Assembly (NCBI GenBank): GCA_022497155.1
Contig: MU385723.1
Coordinates: 248,001 to 312,000 of the forward strand
Length of the DNA: 64,000 bases
Direction: 5' to 3'
Source: Whalleya microplaca
Lineage: Eukaryota > Ascomycota > Sordariomycetes > Xylariales > Xylariaceae
Position numbers and translations under genes: made by a program. The notes below the pieces were generated by a model. That model was not told where the DNA came from and did not search any database. It saw only the letters and a list, made by a program, of their open reading frames with translations. Shown one piece after another: positions 45,926 to 57,075 of this stretch (position 1 is the stretch's first letter; each line of letters starts with the position of its first letter).

Positions 45926-46664
45926 CTATCCACGCGATAACTGCGCCTCGAGAGCCGCGTTGCGCGACTCCAAGACTTCCACCCGCTTACGAAGTTCCTC
46001 CATCTGCTCTGAGGCCTCGACAGACAACTCGTTGACGATCTTGACGAATCGCCACAGGCGCAGTATGACGATTAGCGATGCGATCTGTTCCACCGTATTA
46101 TGCTCTAGCAGATCGATGGCAAAGCTGACCACGATGACGAAAGCATCGAAACAATGGAACCAGCTCCCGAAGTATCTGATGAATCGACCGAACAATCAAC
46201 ATCAGCCAAACCTAAGGAGTCTTCAGGCAAAGGTGCTTACCCCAGACCGTCGGCGAACAGAGAGAGCGTCAATTCGACCATGAAAATACAACTTAAAGCT
46301 AGAGAGAAGTTGGTCAAAGCACTTCTCGTCACCGTTACCCATCCGTCGTATCTTATTCCCAGCTCGCACGTGACTAAGGCGATGAGGATATCGGCCAATA
46401 TACCCGCGATGTCGAGAATGATAAGGATCAAGATGACCCAGTATTTCGTCCGTGAGTTCATAAATTGCTTGGACTTTGTCCGCACCTGGCGGTATCTCAA
46501 CCTCCAGTCCGCCCCGGATCTCTGCTGGTGATCATCATCTGCATTTTGGCCTGTTTGACTCGTTGGCACGTTACTATATCACGGCCAGGTCTCCATTTAG
46601 GTATAATCTTATCGCAATTATAGACGAAAATAGACTTACCAAGGAGGGGAGTGTCATCATTCAT
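45926..46664 (-). CDS. Voltage-gated proton channel (Hv1 family)
   Basis: Three exons, 46664-46640, 46550-46241 and 46175-45926, give 194 residues; introns are 89 and 65 nt. The start MNDDTPLLGQ comes from a 25-nt first exon. The four helices of a voltage-sensor domain follow with no pore domain. S1 (44-68) has Asp55 in LDIAGILAD, equivalent to the proton-selectivity Asp112 of human Hv1. S2 has MVELTLSLF with Glu101. S3 (FDAFVIVVSFAIDLL) has Asp122 and Asp133. S4 has ILRLWRFVKIVNE, the RxWRxxR signature with Lys157 replacing the third Arg. The C-terminus (SEQMEELRKRVEVLESRNAA) is a coiled coil, as in dimeric Hv1. Predicted role: voltage- and pH-gated H+ extrusion at the plasma membrane, controlling cytosolic pH. 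Confidence 0.88.
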
Positions 46665-47268
46665 AGTTCATGACAATCTAATCACAGATGACGGATTCTC
46701 ATATACTAGATGGTAAAGAGGCAGTAGCATATATAAAGGTTGTGTAGATGAGTGTAATCAAGGTAATACCCCTGCCAATTTCTGATTGTTTAAGACAAAG
46801 TCGGCGGGTATACATCGGTATTTGAACCATGGATGAGAAGCAGTTGTAGCTCAATTGAACCTATCATTTCATCGAGTTCCCTTCCCATCGTCTGAGTAGC
46901 TGAGTAATGTCATACATAAACTTACACCGGACTATCGTTTCTTAAGAGTAATCAGTTATAATATAGGATTCAACTGTAGCCTGTGTAATTAATTTATACA
47001 ACATACTTACGATCCGAATTCATAAGCCCCAGTCTCTTAACGAAACAGACCTGCTGAGTAGATATAAATCAATAACCGTATAAGACGGAATGCTTCCAAG
47101 TCCAGCACATTCACAGTGAACAGCATGTATCTCTTCTAAGTCTATTCAAGCAAACCCCTTTAATCATCGACATAGATGAGTGTATCCCCAGTGAATACCT
47201 ACACAAATGCCATGTACGCATACCGCCCCATCGAGACGACTCTAGAGATCTAAAACCAACGTATCCCT
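46665..47268. other. Intergenic, AT-rich
   Basis: Upstream flank of the proton-channel gene and 3' flank of the dihydroorotate dehydrogenase gene. No coding signal. Confidence 0.5.
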
Positions 47269-48324
47269 TCACCACACACCCCCTAAACCCCCCTCAATCT
47301 CCCCAAACACCCCCATCCCCTTCCGTCCCAGCGCCGTGCCCACCCCGACCGCCATAGCGCCCACATCCCGCATCCGCCGATACCCAGCCGCGTCCTCGAC
47401 GCCGCCGACGCCGATAACGGCCACCGGGCGCGTAACCTCATCGCGGTCGAGCATCTCCCTCAGCGTCCGCACGTTCCCCAGCGCAAGCGGGTGCAGCGGC
47501 GCGCCCGCGAGCCCGCCTAGTCCGGAGCCAGCAAGCCTGTTGCTCAGTCTCCCTCCCGTTCCGTCTTCCGAGGGGGAGAGCACGAGGCACGAGCCCAGGG
47601 TATTCGTGGCCGTGATGAAACTAACAGGGCAGACACCCTCGCCGTAAGGGCCACTCCCCGCGGCGTCGCGGAGCGCCGCGACGAGCATCTCGAATTGGCC
47701 CGCGTGCGTATACGGCGGGGTCTTGAGGCCCCAGGGCATCGGGCGGCGGTACCCTCCCGTCTCCTCCCTCTCCTCGTGCTGGGCCGCAGCGCACACCGCG
47801 CGCAGATACTCGGCCAAGGCGTCCGCGGAGTACGCGGGGGGCGGCTTGCCCGGGATATTGGGACAGCTGAGGTTGAGCTCCATGGCCAGGGGCACTTTCA
47901 CGTGCCTCCGCTGCTGCGCGATGCGGGCGTAGCACTGGCCGACTTCGGCGGGGGTGCCGGTGACGGAGACGATGAAGAGCTTCGATGAGCTGGTAAATTC
48001 GGTCATCTCCCTTATGTACCCGAGGTAGCTTTCCAGGGGAATGGGGCTGTAGCCCAGGTTATTCAAGCTCGCATCCTCGCCGGGCCCCGCGCTGGCGGGG
48101 ACGGAGACCCGGGCGCTGCTGGAGGCGTGCGTGGAGGGGTCGAAGAAGGTGTACTGGTGCAGAGCCGGGTTGTGGGGGAAACCATTCGGGAGTGCTGTCC
48201 GCGTGGTGACGGCGCCGGTGGAGGGGCACTCGAAGAGCGCTTTGAGGTCCTCGCGAGTGGTCGCCCATGGATTGGCGGAGTTGAGCAGAGGCGGCACAAT
48301 GCGTATTTCCGGCGCGGTATACAT
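47269..48324 (-). CDS. Dihydroorotate dehydrogenase-like, class 1A
   Basis: A single-exon 351-residue frame; the first ATG of the frame (MYTAPEIRIVPPLLNSANPW) is used. NSANPWATTREDLKALFECP and GAVTTRTA correspond to the N-terminal FMN-contacting strands of family 1A enzymes. SLNNLGYSPIPLESYLGYI is the SxNSxGxPN region in a diverged form. LAMELNLSCPNIPGKPPPAY contains the catalytic-loop Cys of class 1A (ELNLSCPNxPGKP). GLKTPPYT and VAVIGVGGVEDAAG complete the FMN site. Class 1A enzymes are soluble and use fumarate, unlike the mitochondrial quinone-linked class 2 enzyme most fungi use for pyrimidine synthesis; there is no presequence or membrane helix here. Many filamentous fungi carry such a second, class 1A-like copy. 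The SxN(S) segment is altered, so the true substrate may differ from dihydroorotate. GC-rich codon use. Confidence 0.85.
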   Translation of the reverse strand: MYTAPEIRIVPPLLNSANPWATTREDLKALFECPSTGAVTTRTALPNGFPHNPALHQYTFFDPSTHASSSARVSVPASAGPGEDASLNNLGYSPIPLESYLGYIREMTEFTSSSKLFIVSVTGTPAEVGQCYARIAQQRRHVKVPLAMELNLSCPNIPGKPPPAYSADALAEYLRAVCAAAQHEEREETGGYRRPMPWGLKTPPYTHAGQFEMLVAALRDAAGSGPYGEGVCPVSFITATNTLGSCLVLSPSEDGTGGRLSNRLAGSGLGGLAGAPLHPLALGNVRTLREMLDRDEVTRPVAVIGVGGVEDAAGYRRMRDVGAMAVGVGTALGRKGMGVFGEIEGGLGGVW

Positions 48325-48893
48325 ACTTGTCAAACCCTGAGGTTTAAGACCCAGGAAAGAGGCGGCCTCTTAGAAATTACCTAGAAAATGAATACTTTAG
48401 TCGCACTTACTGAGAAGCTCGAGAGCGCTTCTCATGATGAAGTACTCAATATCGGATGATAGCGGGGTCAAGATAAGATAAGCATGCCACCTCCTATGAA
48501 GCCCTTCAGTATAGTGTTTAAGACCGAGACAGACAGAAGGTTAGATTAAGTTACCTACTCAAGGCATCACAGAAGACATATCACATTCAACATTGATTTG
48601 ACGATTGCTACCTGTTAGTATAGCATCTTCGAAATTCCGCTGTGCATCGCGGAACTGCCTAACTAGGCCCGCTGGATGTCTGTCTCCCTCATCGAGTCTA
48701 GTAAATCACAAGCAAATACTGCCATACATATATCTCTCTGGATTGAGTAACCACATCCATAGCCTCGCATATGACGACGCTCTGATAGCTGAAATATATT
48801 TTCAAATAATACTCCTTTGGCGTTCCAAGTCGCCTTCTAGACATAAGCGTGAGAGCAACCCAAGAAATTGCATCTGGTCCGAAGACTGGGGCC
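48325..48893. other. Intergenic
   Basis: Promoter of the dehydrogenase gene (minus) and 3' flank of the RING gene. No coding signal. Confidence 0.5.
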
Positions 48894-50962
48894 TTAGCCT
48901 CCACGGCGGCCACCAGTGCTCATCAAGGTAATCTTTTGTTTCTTCTTTTTCTTGCCCCCAGTGGTGCCAGTGGTCCCATTAGTCCCAGCGGCATTGCTAG
49001 GGCCGGCGGCTGAAGTCCCATCAATACCGAAGGCCTCCATCTGCATTGCTATTTCGGCGGCGCCGAGGTAGTCGTCCTCTTTCAACCATCCATCGTTCAC
49101 CTCGCGCTCTGGCACAGCAGGCAACTCCGGCGAGAGCGGGATTGCAGCCCGGGTTCCCCAGACCGTCTTCGTGGTTGACGGACTAGTCGACACCTCGGCA
49201 AGATGACCAAACCCCGGCCGAGGATTTGGCGGTGTTGTACCCTCGACGGAACCAAGAGGCTGGAAATCCTCCTCTTTCATCGCCGGCGTCGGTTCGAACT
49301 TATCGTCGTTCGCCTGATCGAAATGCCGTCGGGTGCTTCGCCCGATGGCCGCGGCCTCCAGACGTTCGGCCTGTAGTCTCTCGCGGTCTTCTTGCGCCGC
49401 CTTGTCGCGATGCAACTTTCGCCGGCGCTCTAAATCATTCGAAAACGTTTCGAGGATATCCGCGGGGACTATATCGGTCCAATCACACTCTAGAAAGCTT
49501 ACAACGCAGCCGTATGGAAGATGCCCCAAGTACTTTGCTCGTTTCCTCAAGGCATCGTCCACCACGTGGCCAGTAGAAATGTGCTCTACACGTGGGAGTA
49601 AGGTCGAAGGGAAGTTTGAGAAATCGCCAAACTTAGTCTTTAGGATGCGGATGTCGAGGGGTGAGAGGTATAGGTGCGGTGGTGCCGTGTAAAAGTGAAA
49701 CTTCTGACCGGCGGGTTGCTTCTCTTTCAAGGCACTGGTTTGCCGAGTAGTCTCTTCATCATCTTTTTCGTCCCTGATCTTGTCCCTCGCAGTATTGATA
49801 GCTCGAATAGCCCGTTGTGTCCAATCTCCCTCTTCGATTCCGAACTGGAACTCATCCTCCTGTGCCTGTCGCCGTAGGTCGTCGATCTCCCTATTGTACT
49901 GCTCTGCTATATACCCATTCGTCCCCTTCATGATTCGTGCATAATCCATGATGTTTGCTGCAAAATGCCATGGAACATCCTCTCCCAAGTTGACAACGTC
50001 CAGGCCTCCTTCGTTTGGTAAGGCCAAGGTAGACCCGGAGTCTCGCACCATCAATCGCAATACGACGTCTTCCCCTGGCCTGGGTAGAGGGTTTTCCTGA
50101 CCAGCATAAAAACGTACAGGACGAACCTCGGAGAGTCGAAACGCGTCCTCGCATATGGGGCAGTTCTTCCAGCGCACCTCTTTCCTCGGACTTGGCTCGT
50201 CGTCATTCGTCGAATTCATGAATCGCAGTAAGCATGGCAGGCAGAATATGTGGCCACAGCGCGCCATTCGAGGAGCGACAGGGTCGGACAGGCAGATGGG
50301 ACATGAAGTGCTTTGGGATTCGGCAGAGGCTATGATCTGAAGCACATCAGACCAATCCAGATGTTGATCGGCATCGGCAGCTTGGCCAGAGTAGTCACCA
50401 GTCGGCGAAACTACGAATCGGTAGTTGGCGTGCACAAATCTAGATCTCTGGTCAACATGATTGACCGGGGCCCTGATATGGAAATCAGACATACCTCGCC
50501 TTATCGACTGCATGGTGGCCAGAGCCAGGACCCCAATTGGGTCGACGATTCGTCCTTGGATGGTCATGGTAGAGTCGCGTCGGGGCAGAGTAGTTTAGCA
50601 AGTGGGTGATAGACGTCTGCCCTCGGCGGCTCGACGCATTTCGAAGAGCTCTCTGTTTCGGGACAGTTAGTGCTCAACTTGATAGTTAGAGTTCAGCTAC
50701 TTGGGCTTACAATTTCCGCCATGGCGTCGTCCTGGTCCGGTTGCCCGATATCTCGGAGTGGCCTTCGTTGATTCCGGTGCTGTTTCCTCGACCCTTGTCC
50801 CTTTTTCGGAGTTGAGTTCGGGAACAACGGGCTCGACAGACCGGAACGGCGAGAGTTCGACTCGAAGCTAGGAGTAGGAACCGAGATCGGCTGAGAGGTC
50901 GGAGTATAGGACGTCGGTGCGGATAGGGATTTGCCTCCCACATTTGACGAGCCAGAGCTCAT
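48894..50962 (-). CDS. RING-finger protein, RNF10/Mag2-like
   Basis: Three exons, 50962-50711, 50652-50495 and 50439-48894, give 651 residues; introns of 58 and 55 nt. Splicing gives the conserved junction RGQTSITHLLNYSAPTR onward to VDKARFVHANYRFVV, which the long unspliced frame replaces with unrelated residues. The RING spans about 183-233: CPICLSDPVAPRMARCGHIF, CLPC and a later CPIC. After it come conserved WHFAANIMDYARI, a central coiled region, FHFYTAPPHLYLSPLDIRIL, and LGHLPYGCVVSFLECDW. The tail is disordered and ends in a Lys-rich block. This order matches animal RNF10 and yeast Mag2, E3 ligases and factors acting on stalled ribosomes (RNF10 ubiquitinates uS3/uS5). Predicted cytosolic ubiquitin ligase. 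The start ATG has a good context and an in-frame upstream ATG (51055) is less likely. Confidence 0.88.
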
Positions 50963-52335
50963 GATGGCTAGAGGCCGACGAACGTATGACCGGTCAATCG
51001 GGACGAACGCAGGGAATGAAGCTGAGGGCAAGCTGTGAGCGCCTGGCGACGTCACAAACGCTTTATCCTTCGACTATCAAAGAGACAATGGATAGACTAA
51101 ATGACTAGATAAGGGTATGAAGGAGAAGGGACTTATAGACGGTGAATAATCTGATTGGCAATCGTGAACAGTGAACAATTCGAGGGGTCCAGAATGGACG
51201 GACCCCGGAGCGTCTGAGGTGGAAGAGGGAAGAGTCACTCGGCGGGGCAAAAACGGTTAGTGACGATTCGATGCGTTGAGATTGCCTTGAGAGAACGACT
51301 GCCACCAACTGACCGCCGCTTCGATTCCATGTGGCATACATAGTAGGTATGGCACCACCGGCTGACTAATGAGCTCGCAGTTGTTACCTGTCTCCTTACT
51401 TGCGTACAGTATGAAAGGACTCCCTTTCACTTAATGATAACACCAGCAAATAAGTGAGGACTATAATGTTATCTCATTCTCATTAATTTCAATATCACGG
51501 CATGCTCTATCGATACCTTATATCTACTTTATATATATATGTATAGCTATTTGCAGCAAATGAAGCAATTATCAGCTCAATCACTCTGACCCAAGCATAC
51601 ATAGCTACGACTTATTAGTTGTATGTAGAACATACGTACTGAGTGCATAATGGTAGATTTTATAAAACCTATATACGAACTGAGCAAGCAGGTTGTTACT
51701 AAGGTAGGTAGAAACTAGGATTTCAATTTGCAAAGACCCATGGTATATTAAGCTGATTCTCTCTACATTCTCCCATTTTCACCCATCTCTGTCTTGGAGG
51801 AAATGCTACATTTTCCAATGCTGTCCATGTATCTATACCTTCCTTAAAACCAGCCCCGGGGCCCTATCGCATAGATATTTTTTCATTTCAGACTTTTCCA
51901 CTAAGCCTGGTCCAGAACAACGTCCAAAAGTCATCGGCACATTAGTTGAGAAAAAAGCAACAGTAATCGCAGGACCAAGGCAAAGTGAACGAAGTAGACG
52001 GAACGGAAGCAGGGTTGAAGCCGGTGCATGAGCACGTAACAAGCAGAAGTACACGGATTGCAAAATCACACGCCGGTTTGCCCACGCCGTCTATTATAGC
52101 TTGCACCCCCTCGCAAGCCAGAATAGATCTGACGAGGCAGCAGACGTGAGACGCTGATTAGACGGGTATTATGTACATTAGATGCATGGCGGGAACGTTG
52201 CTCATCCGCGACCGACACCTGCCGCAGTGAGTCGACGCAAGATGGGGAATCATGAACTCCGAAAGAAAAGAAGTCGACAAGAGTGCCTAGAGGCAAAAAA
52301 AACCCTAAAGCAAGAAGCAAGTAGCTGCTGGCCAC
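50963..52335. other. Intergenic
   Basis: Promoter of the RING gene and 3' flank of the CBM48 gene. Bases 51450-51760 are AT-rich. No gene seen. Confidence 0.5.
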
Positions 52336-55277
52336 CTATTTACTTGAAAGCTTGCTTTTCACCTTGCCGAAGATAGAGCTGAGTCGATTCTTCTTTTTCT
52401 TCTCCGTCGTTGCAGGGCTATCTCTTGGCTTGGCGGTGCTGCTGCTGGGGGTACTTTGCTCGGCAGGCTTAGCTGGGGTATTACTCTCGACTCCCTTGGC
52501 TGGTGTAGTGTCCTTTGCTGGCTCGACTGGTGTGGCCTCTGCGACAGGCTTGGCTGGCTCCACCGCAGCCTGAGCGCCATTTACAGCTGCAGGCGACGCC
52601 GCCGGACTCTCAGAAGATGCGCCAATGAGCTCGGCCAGCTTATCCTTCGCCTCCGTTGGCTTAGTCGCTGATTCTTTCTCCTCGGCCTCATCCACTTGCT
52701 TGGCCCTTTTCAGTAGCTCCTCTTCAACGACCTTCTTCTCTTCGACGGCCTCGGTATTGGCCGCAGCCTCAGGACTCTTCCCTGCCTCGGTGATAGACTG
52801 CTTCACCTCGGTGGGTACTTCAGGTGAAACTTCTTCGCGAGTCTCTTCCTTTGCTGTAGTACCAATCGCTTTTTGGACCGACTCGGGAAGGTTCTCCTTG
52901 ACTGAATCGGGCAGGTTGGTGGCCGCTTCAGTAGCAGAGGCCTGTACAGCCGCAGCAGCATCAACCGCTTTCTCCTTGGCCAAAGCAGCACCGGCGAGAG
53001 CAGCAGCACCCAAAGCAGCAGCAGCCTCGCCAGGGGTAACGGCGGCCTCCGTCTTCTCCGTACCTTTGCCTGCTGTACCCTCGGATGTAGAGGGTGCTTC
53101 GGTGACTTTGTCTAGAAGCTCACTCTCGACAGCTGCCTTGTCCTTAACTTCTTCGGGGATAGCACTAGCTTCGGGGTCAGCGTGTGCCTTCTCCTGACTC
53201 TCCTTCACAACATCGGGAGCCTTGGTCTCGATAGGTGCGCTAGCGGCTAGCGCGGCAGTCGTAGAGTCCGGCGCAGCCGAAGAGAAAGTATTGACGACAC
53301 CTTAACAATGAATCTAGTCAGCTGAGAGTTACTTGGAAGCGCATGTAATAGAGCATACCTGGGAGAGTGTCGCTCTTCTCATACGATTCAGGATCTAGCT
53401 TAACATTGTTGGTAGTGCTCCCGGCGGTAAGACTCTCAGGGACCTTCTCGCCAGGGGCCAGCTTGATAGGATTGAGGGCGCCGTCAGCAGCCGGCAATGG
53501 CTTGACTCCAAAATCACCACTTTTGTCGGGCTCTGCAGCGGGTGTCTCGGGAAATCCTCCTGGTCCATCAGACGGGTTCTCCGCCTTCTTCTCCAGTGGC
53601 ACGCCCGCAGCCAAGGCGGCGGTTGTGGAATCAGGGGTGACTGAGCTCATGATGGCGGTCGTGGCAGGTGCTGCCAACACAATGTGCTCGGGCGTCAGGA
53701 CGTTGTTCTCGTTACCGCTCTGGTCAACCTCTTTCGGTGCAGTATGGTCGGTAACCCAATTACCATCAACAACGAACTAAAGAGAAAATACGAGAAGTGG
53801 TCAGCTCAGAGTTGGATAGTTGAACTGTATATTAAGCAAGGCTGGGACCGGAAAGGACGGGACAGGACAGGACAGCGCTCGAGGCGTGTTCCAAACGAGC
53901 AATTAAAGAAATGGTAGGACAGAGAGGGGTAAGGGGGCAGGGCAGGGTAAGTAGGCTGTCAGGATGTCAGCACCGGGATGAGGAATAAAGAAAAGCTGTT
54001 GCACGCCAAGTTGGGAGTCATCTGGAATGGCAGTTGGTACCTAGGCGGGCAGCTGGAGATCAGCTCGTAGGGCAACTGCTTCAGGACCAAGCCCCGACTC
54101 GGGGAAAGTCCAATCAGGTCAAAGTCAGGTCCATTCCACTGCGAGGCATGACGATATGTTTCCAGGTGTGTCTCCAGGTGTGTGTCTCCACAATGCAGGC
54201 GAGCCGCTTGTGAGATTTGAGATTTGAGATTGCGATTGCGATTGCGATTGCGCTTGCACTTGCACTTGCACTTGCACTTGCACCTGCGTGTTGGGTCTGG
54301 GGCAGTTGGGGCAATTGGGGCAGGGCAGACCCGGCAACAACGTCGAACCATAGCAGGCATAATAACGGGTAGGTCGTCAGTGCTTTCTTTGTACATGACA
54401 GCACGATTCCTTGATTATGGATGACTAGCCAAGCGCACAATTGGCCCTATCAATATGTTGTACCACTGTCCACACAGGCCACACCGCTTCGGCTTCGTTG
54501 ACGGCGGGCAGGCGGGCAGGTGCGCAGTGCGCTCTCGTGATCGCCTTGCGTCATGCTTAAAATCAAGCTCTCCGATCTGGAGGTACAAGGGCGGGGCCAG
54601 CCACTCTACTGCGCACTCAGGGAGACTCCAGCAAGGAATACATATATAAATATGCACTGGAACAGCCAAACGATGTTGGTGGGACTATGGGCTTGAAACA
54701 TTCCGCATGTACAACCAACCCGGCGACCGTTCGCGTCTTTAACCAGGCCATTGATCACGCAGTGGGCTTCTCGCCTATCCTGACACTCCCAACCGCCACG
54801 GCGCTCCTCTTGTTGGGCGTGTCTCGGCGGGCACAGGCACGGAGGTGTTGGACGAAATAAAGACAAGGCGATAATCATATACTGCGACGAACCTTGTAAA
54901 AGATCTTGCTAGAAGCATCCGGCAGCGTCACCGTCTTCTCGAAGTGGTCGCCGGTCTTGTCGAGCTTCTCCGTCTTCTTCCACTCATCAAAGGTGCCGGT
55001 CACGTAGACTTCGCTAGCGGGATGTTCCCTACAGGAGAGGAGAAGAAAGTCAGTACACAAAGCTTGATGCCGATCTGGATCTGGTAGAGGAAGGTAAAGA
55101 CAACGTCGGCAGTAGCGCGCAGCTAATGCAATGCGAAAAGCAGCATTGTAAGCATCCAAGGGAGACACAGCCGCGAGAAGCTGGAAGCTGGAAGCTGGCC
55201 TTGCGACGAGCCGCGAATACAGCCGGGAATTATATCGTAGATCATCGCACTCACCACTTGAAAAGAAAGCTTCCCAT
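52336..55277 (-). CDS. CBM48 (AMPK-type glycogen-binding) protein, Crp1/Mdg1-like
   Basis: Four exons, 55277-55255, 55028-54893, 53776-53359 and 53300-52336, give 513 residues; introns are 226, 1116 and 58 nt. Residues 1-80 form the glycogen-binding fold: MGSFLFKWEHPASEVYVTGT, FDEWKK, then FEKTVTLPDASSKIFYK spliced to FVVDGNWVTDHTAP. This is the CBM48/E-set domain of AMPK beta subunits, in the arrangement found in yeast Crp1 and Mdg1. The remaining 430 residues are low complexity, rich in Ala, Glu, Pro, Thr and Lys, with two copies of PDSTTAALAA, and end in a basic tail KKKNRLSSIFGKVKSKLSSK. Predicted role: carbohydrate or signalling scaffold in cytoplasm; Crp1 also binds cruciform DNA. The 1116-nt intron is by far the longest in the window and contains a hexamer repeat array. 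Confidence 0.87.
54209..54288. repeat. Stepwise-changing hexamer/heptamer tandem repeat inside an intron
   Basis: On the plus strand, TGAGATT units pass into TTGCGA units (about four) and then TTGCAC units (about five). Each block differs from the last by one or two bases. The array lies in the 1116-nt intron of the CBM48 gene. On the minus strand it would read as Gln-Val/Gln-Ser dipeptides, which is a by-product. Confidence 0.85.
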
Positions 55278-57075
55278 GGCTAATATCAGATTGTATTAGG
55301 TTATGAATGATTATAGAGGACCAAAAATATTTGTCGATAGGGTTTGAGAAGGAGAAGTCGGCGAGTCCGGGTGTTGAGGGAGGAAAGCAAAACAGCTCGG
55401 GTAAGAAATGAATCAGTGGCGGTAAAGCTTCCATTCCCACCAAAACAGAACGGTGCTTGCCCATGTGCTTGCTTGCGGTGATTTACATACTAACTGTACA
55501 TAGCAGTTAGCTCCAAGGTCCTTGGCGCCAGTCACAGTAGGCTGGTAGGTAGGCGACGCTGCGCAATCCCTAATACTACATGTACCTAGGCCTACCTAGG
55601 CTGTTAGGTGCCATCCACCCCACTATGTAGAGATGGCTGGATGGTCACGTCAGCCATCGTTCGCATACAGTATCTGACTATTGCACCATTCATCCATTCA
55701 TCCATTGCGTTATCATGGCTACACAGTATACACATACAAACTTACTTACACAAACAATCATACTCAGATCAAAGTCACTGACTGTTGGGTAGTTCATCTC
55801 AACTTACCACATAGATATATATATATACACTTCTTGTTGGTCGACACGTGCATGTATTGAATACCCTCAAGTATGTATGATTCACATGTTAAACAGGCCA
55901 GACTATACAGTGTAGGTACTTCGCATTCTACAATATCTCCGAACAAGGGATCCTCGGAGAAACATCAAATATCCTCCTTTTGGGCTCGACACACAATTCT
56001 AATATCAACTGCAATGAACCAAGAATCATTCCAAATGCTGTTAGATCTCATGTTTTTCCTTACATAGTACCCGTTCATGCACGTCGGCTCCCAAATCCGC
56101 CCTAGTTTCATACAAACCAAACTATTCGCCAATGGTCCTTATCTACGAAGAAATCCACAACCAATCACATGTTAATTCCTTATTCTAAGACACCCTTCAA
56201 AGCTATTGATAACTAAGCACAACTTCTATAAGACACCCAAATATTGGACAGCAGAACTACCATGAGGTGTGAGATAAGAGTTCAACTTTATATGAATATT
56301 TGTTCTATACTTTACATAAATACTTGGTGTCTATATCATGTCGAGGAATTGCTTCATATATACATACCTATAGGCAGAAGCTAATCAGAATCAGATTCTT
56401 GGCACTTTCTTGCAGTCAACCCGATCGGAAACACCATATAACGGACCAATTCATGTATTCCAATGGTAAAACTAGCAGCGCTATCTCTACACTCATTACT
56501 TTCGTCATTCGTCCCTGCGTACATGGTATATAGTCGAGAGACAGAGAAGAACGCCCCCAAGGGAAATTGCCCAAAGGGGGATGATGATTGAAAAGAAAAA
56601 AGGGATATCCTCCAAACGCCCCCGTTGTAGACTCCATGCATAACTGTTTGTAGCTAGCCCCCGTTTTCCCCGTATGCGTCTACTAATAGTACAAGTGTAT
56701 CTGCTCTCACAATGCGTCTATACAAAGGATTGGAAGGGGATACAGGTCGGCCAAAAAGGGAAAGAAAAGAATAAAGACAATATCAGCAGAGACAGACAGA
56801 CAGACAGAAAACACTAGAAAGAAGAAAAACAGGACTAAAAATTGGGCACAAGTATAAGATTTTGTGAGAGATCAGAGAAAGGAATGTGAAAAAAAGAAGA
56901 GGAATAATAGAATAAGACAGACAGAAACGAAGGAAACGAAAAGGAGGAGACAAAAGAATAGAAATACAGTTGTTGTGCCCATCCATCAATCATCCATCGT
57001 CCCAGAACACCGTCTCTCTCTCTTTTCTCTCTAAAACGCCCGTTTCGTCGTTCGTCATCGAATTCGTCCTCATTA
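55278..57075. other. Intergenic with microsatellites
   Basis: Promoter of the CBM48 gene at the left, 3' flank of the transcription-factor gene at the right. Contains CATTCATC repeats (55687-55706) and GACA repeats (56791-56807). Frames here have no domain. Confidence 0.5.

Noticed and set aside
54114..54440. Minus-strand frame with Gln-Val and Gln-Ser dipeptide repeats
   Set aside because: It is the translation of the intronic tandem repeat; it lies inside a well-supported intron and has no other protein feature.
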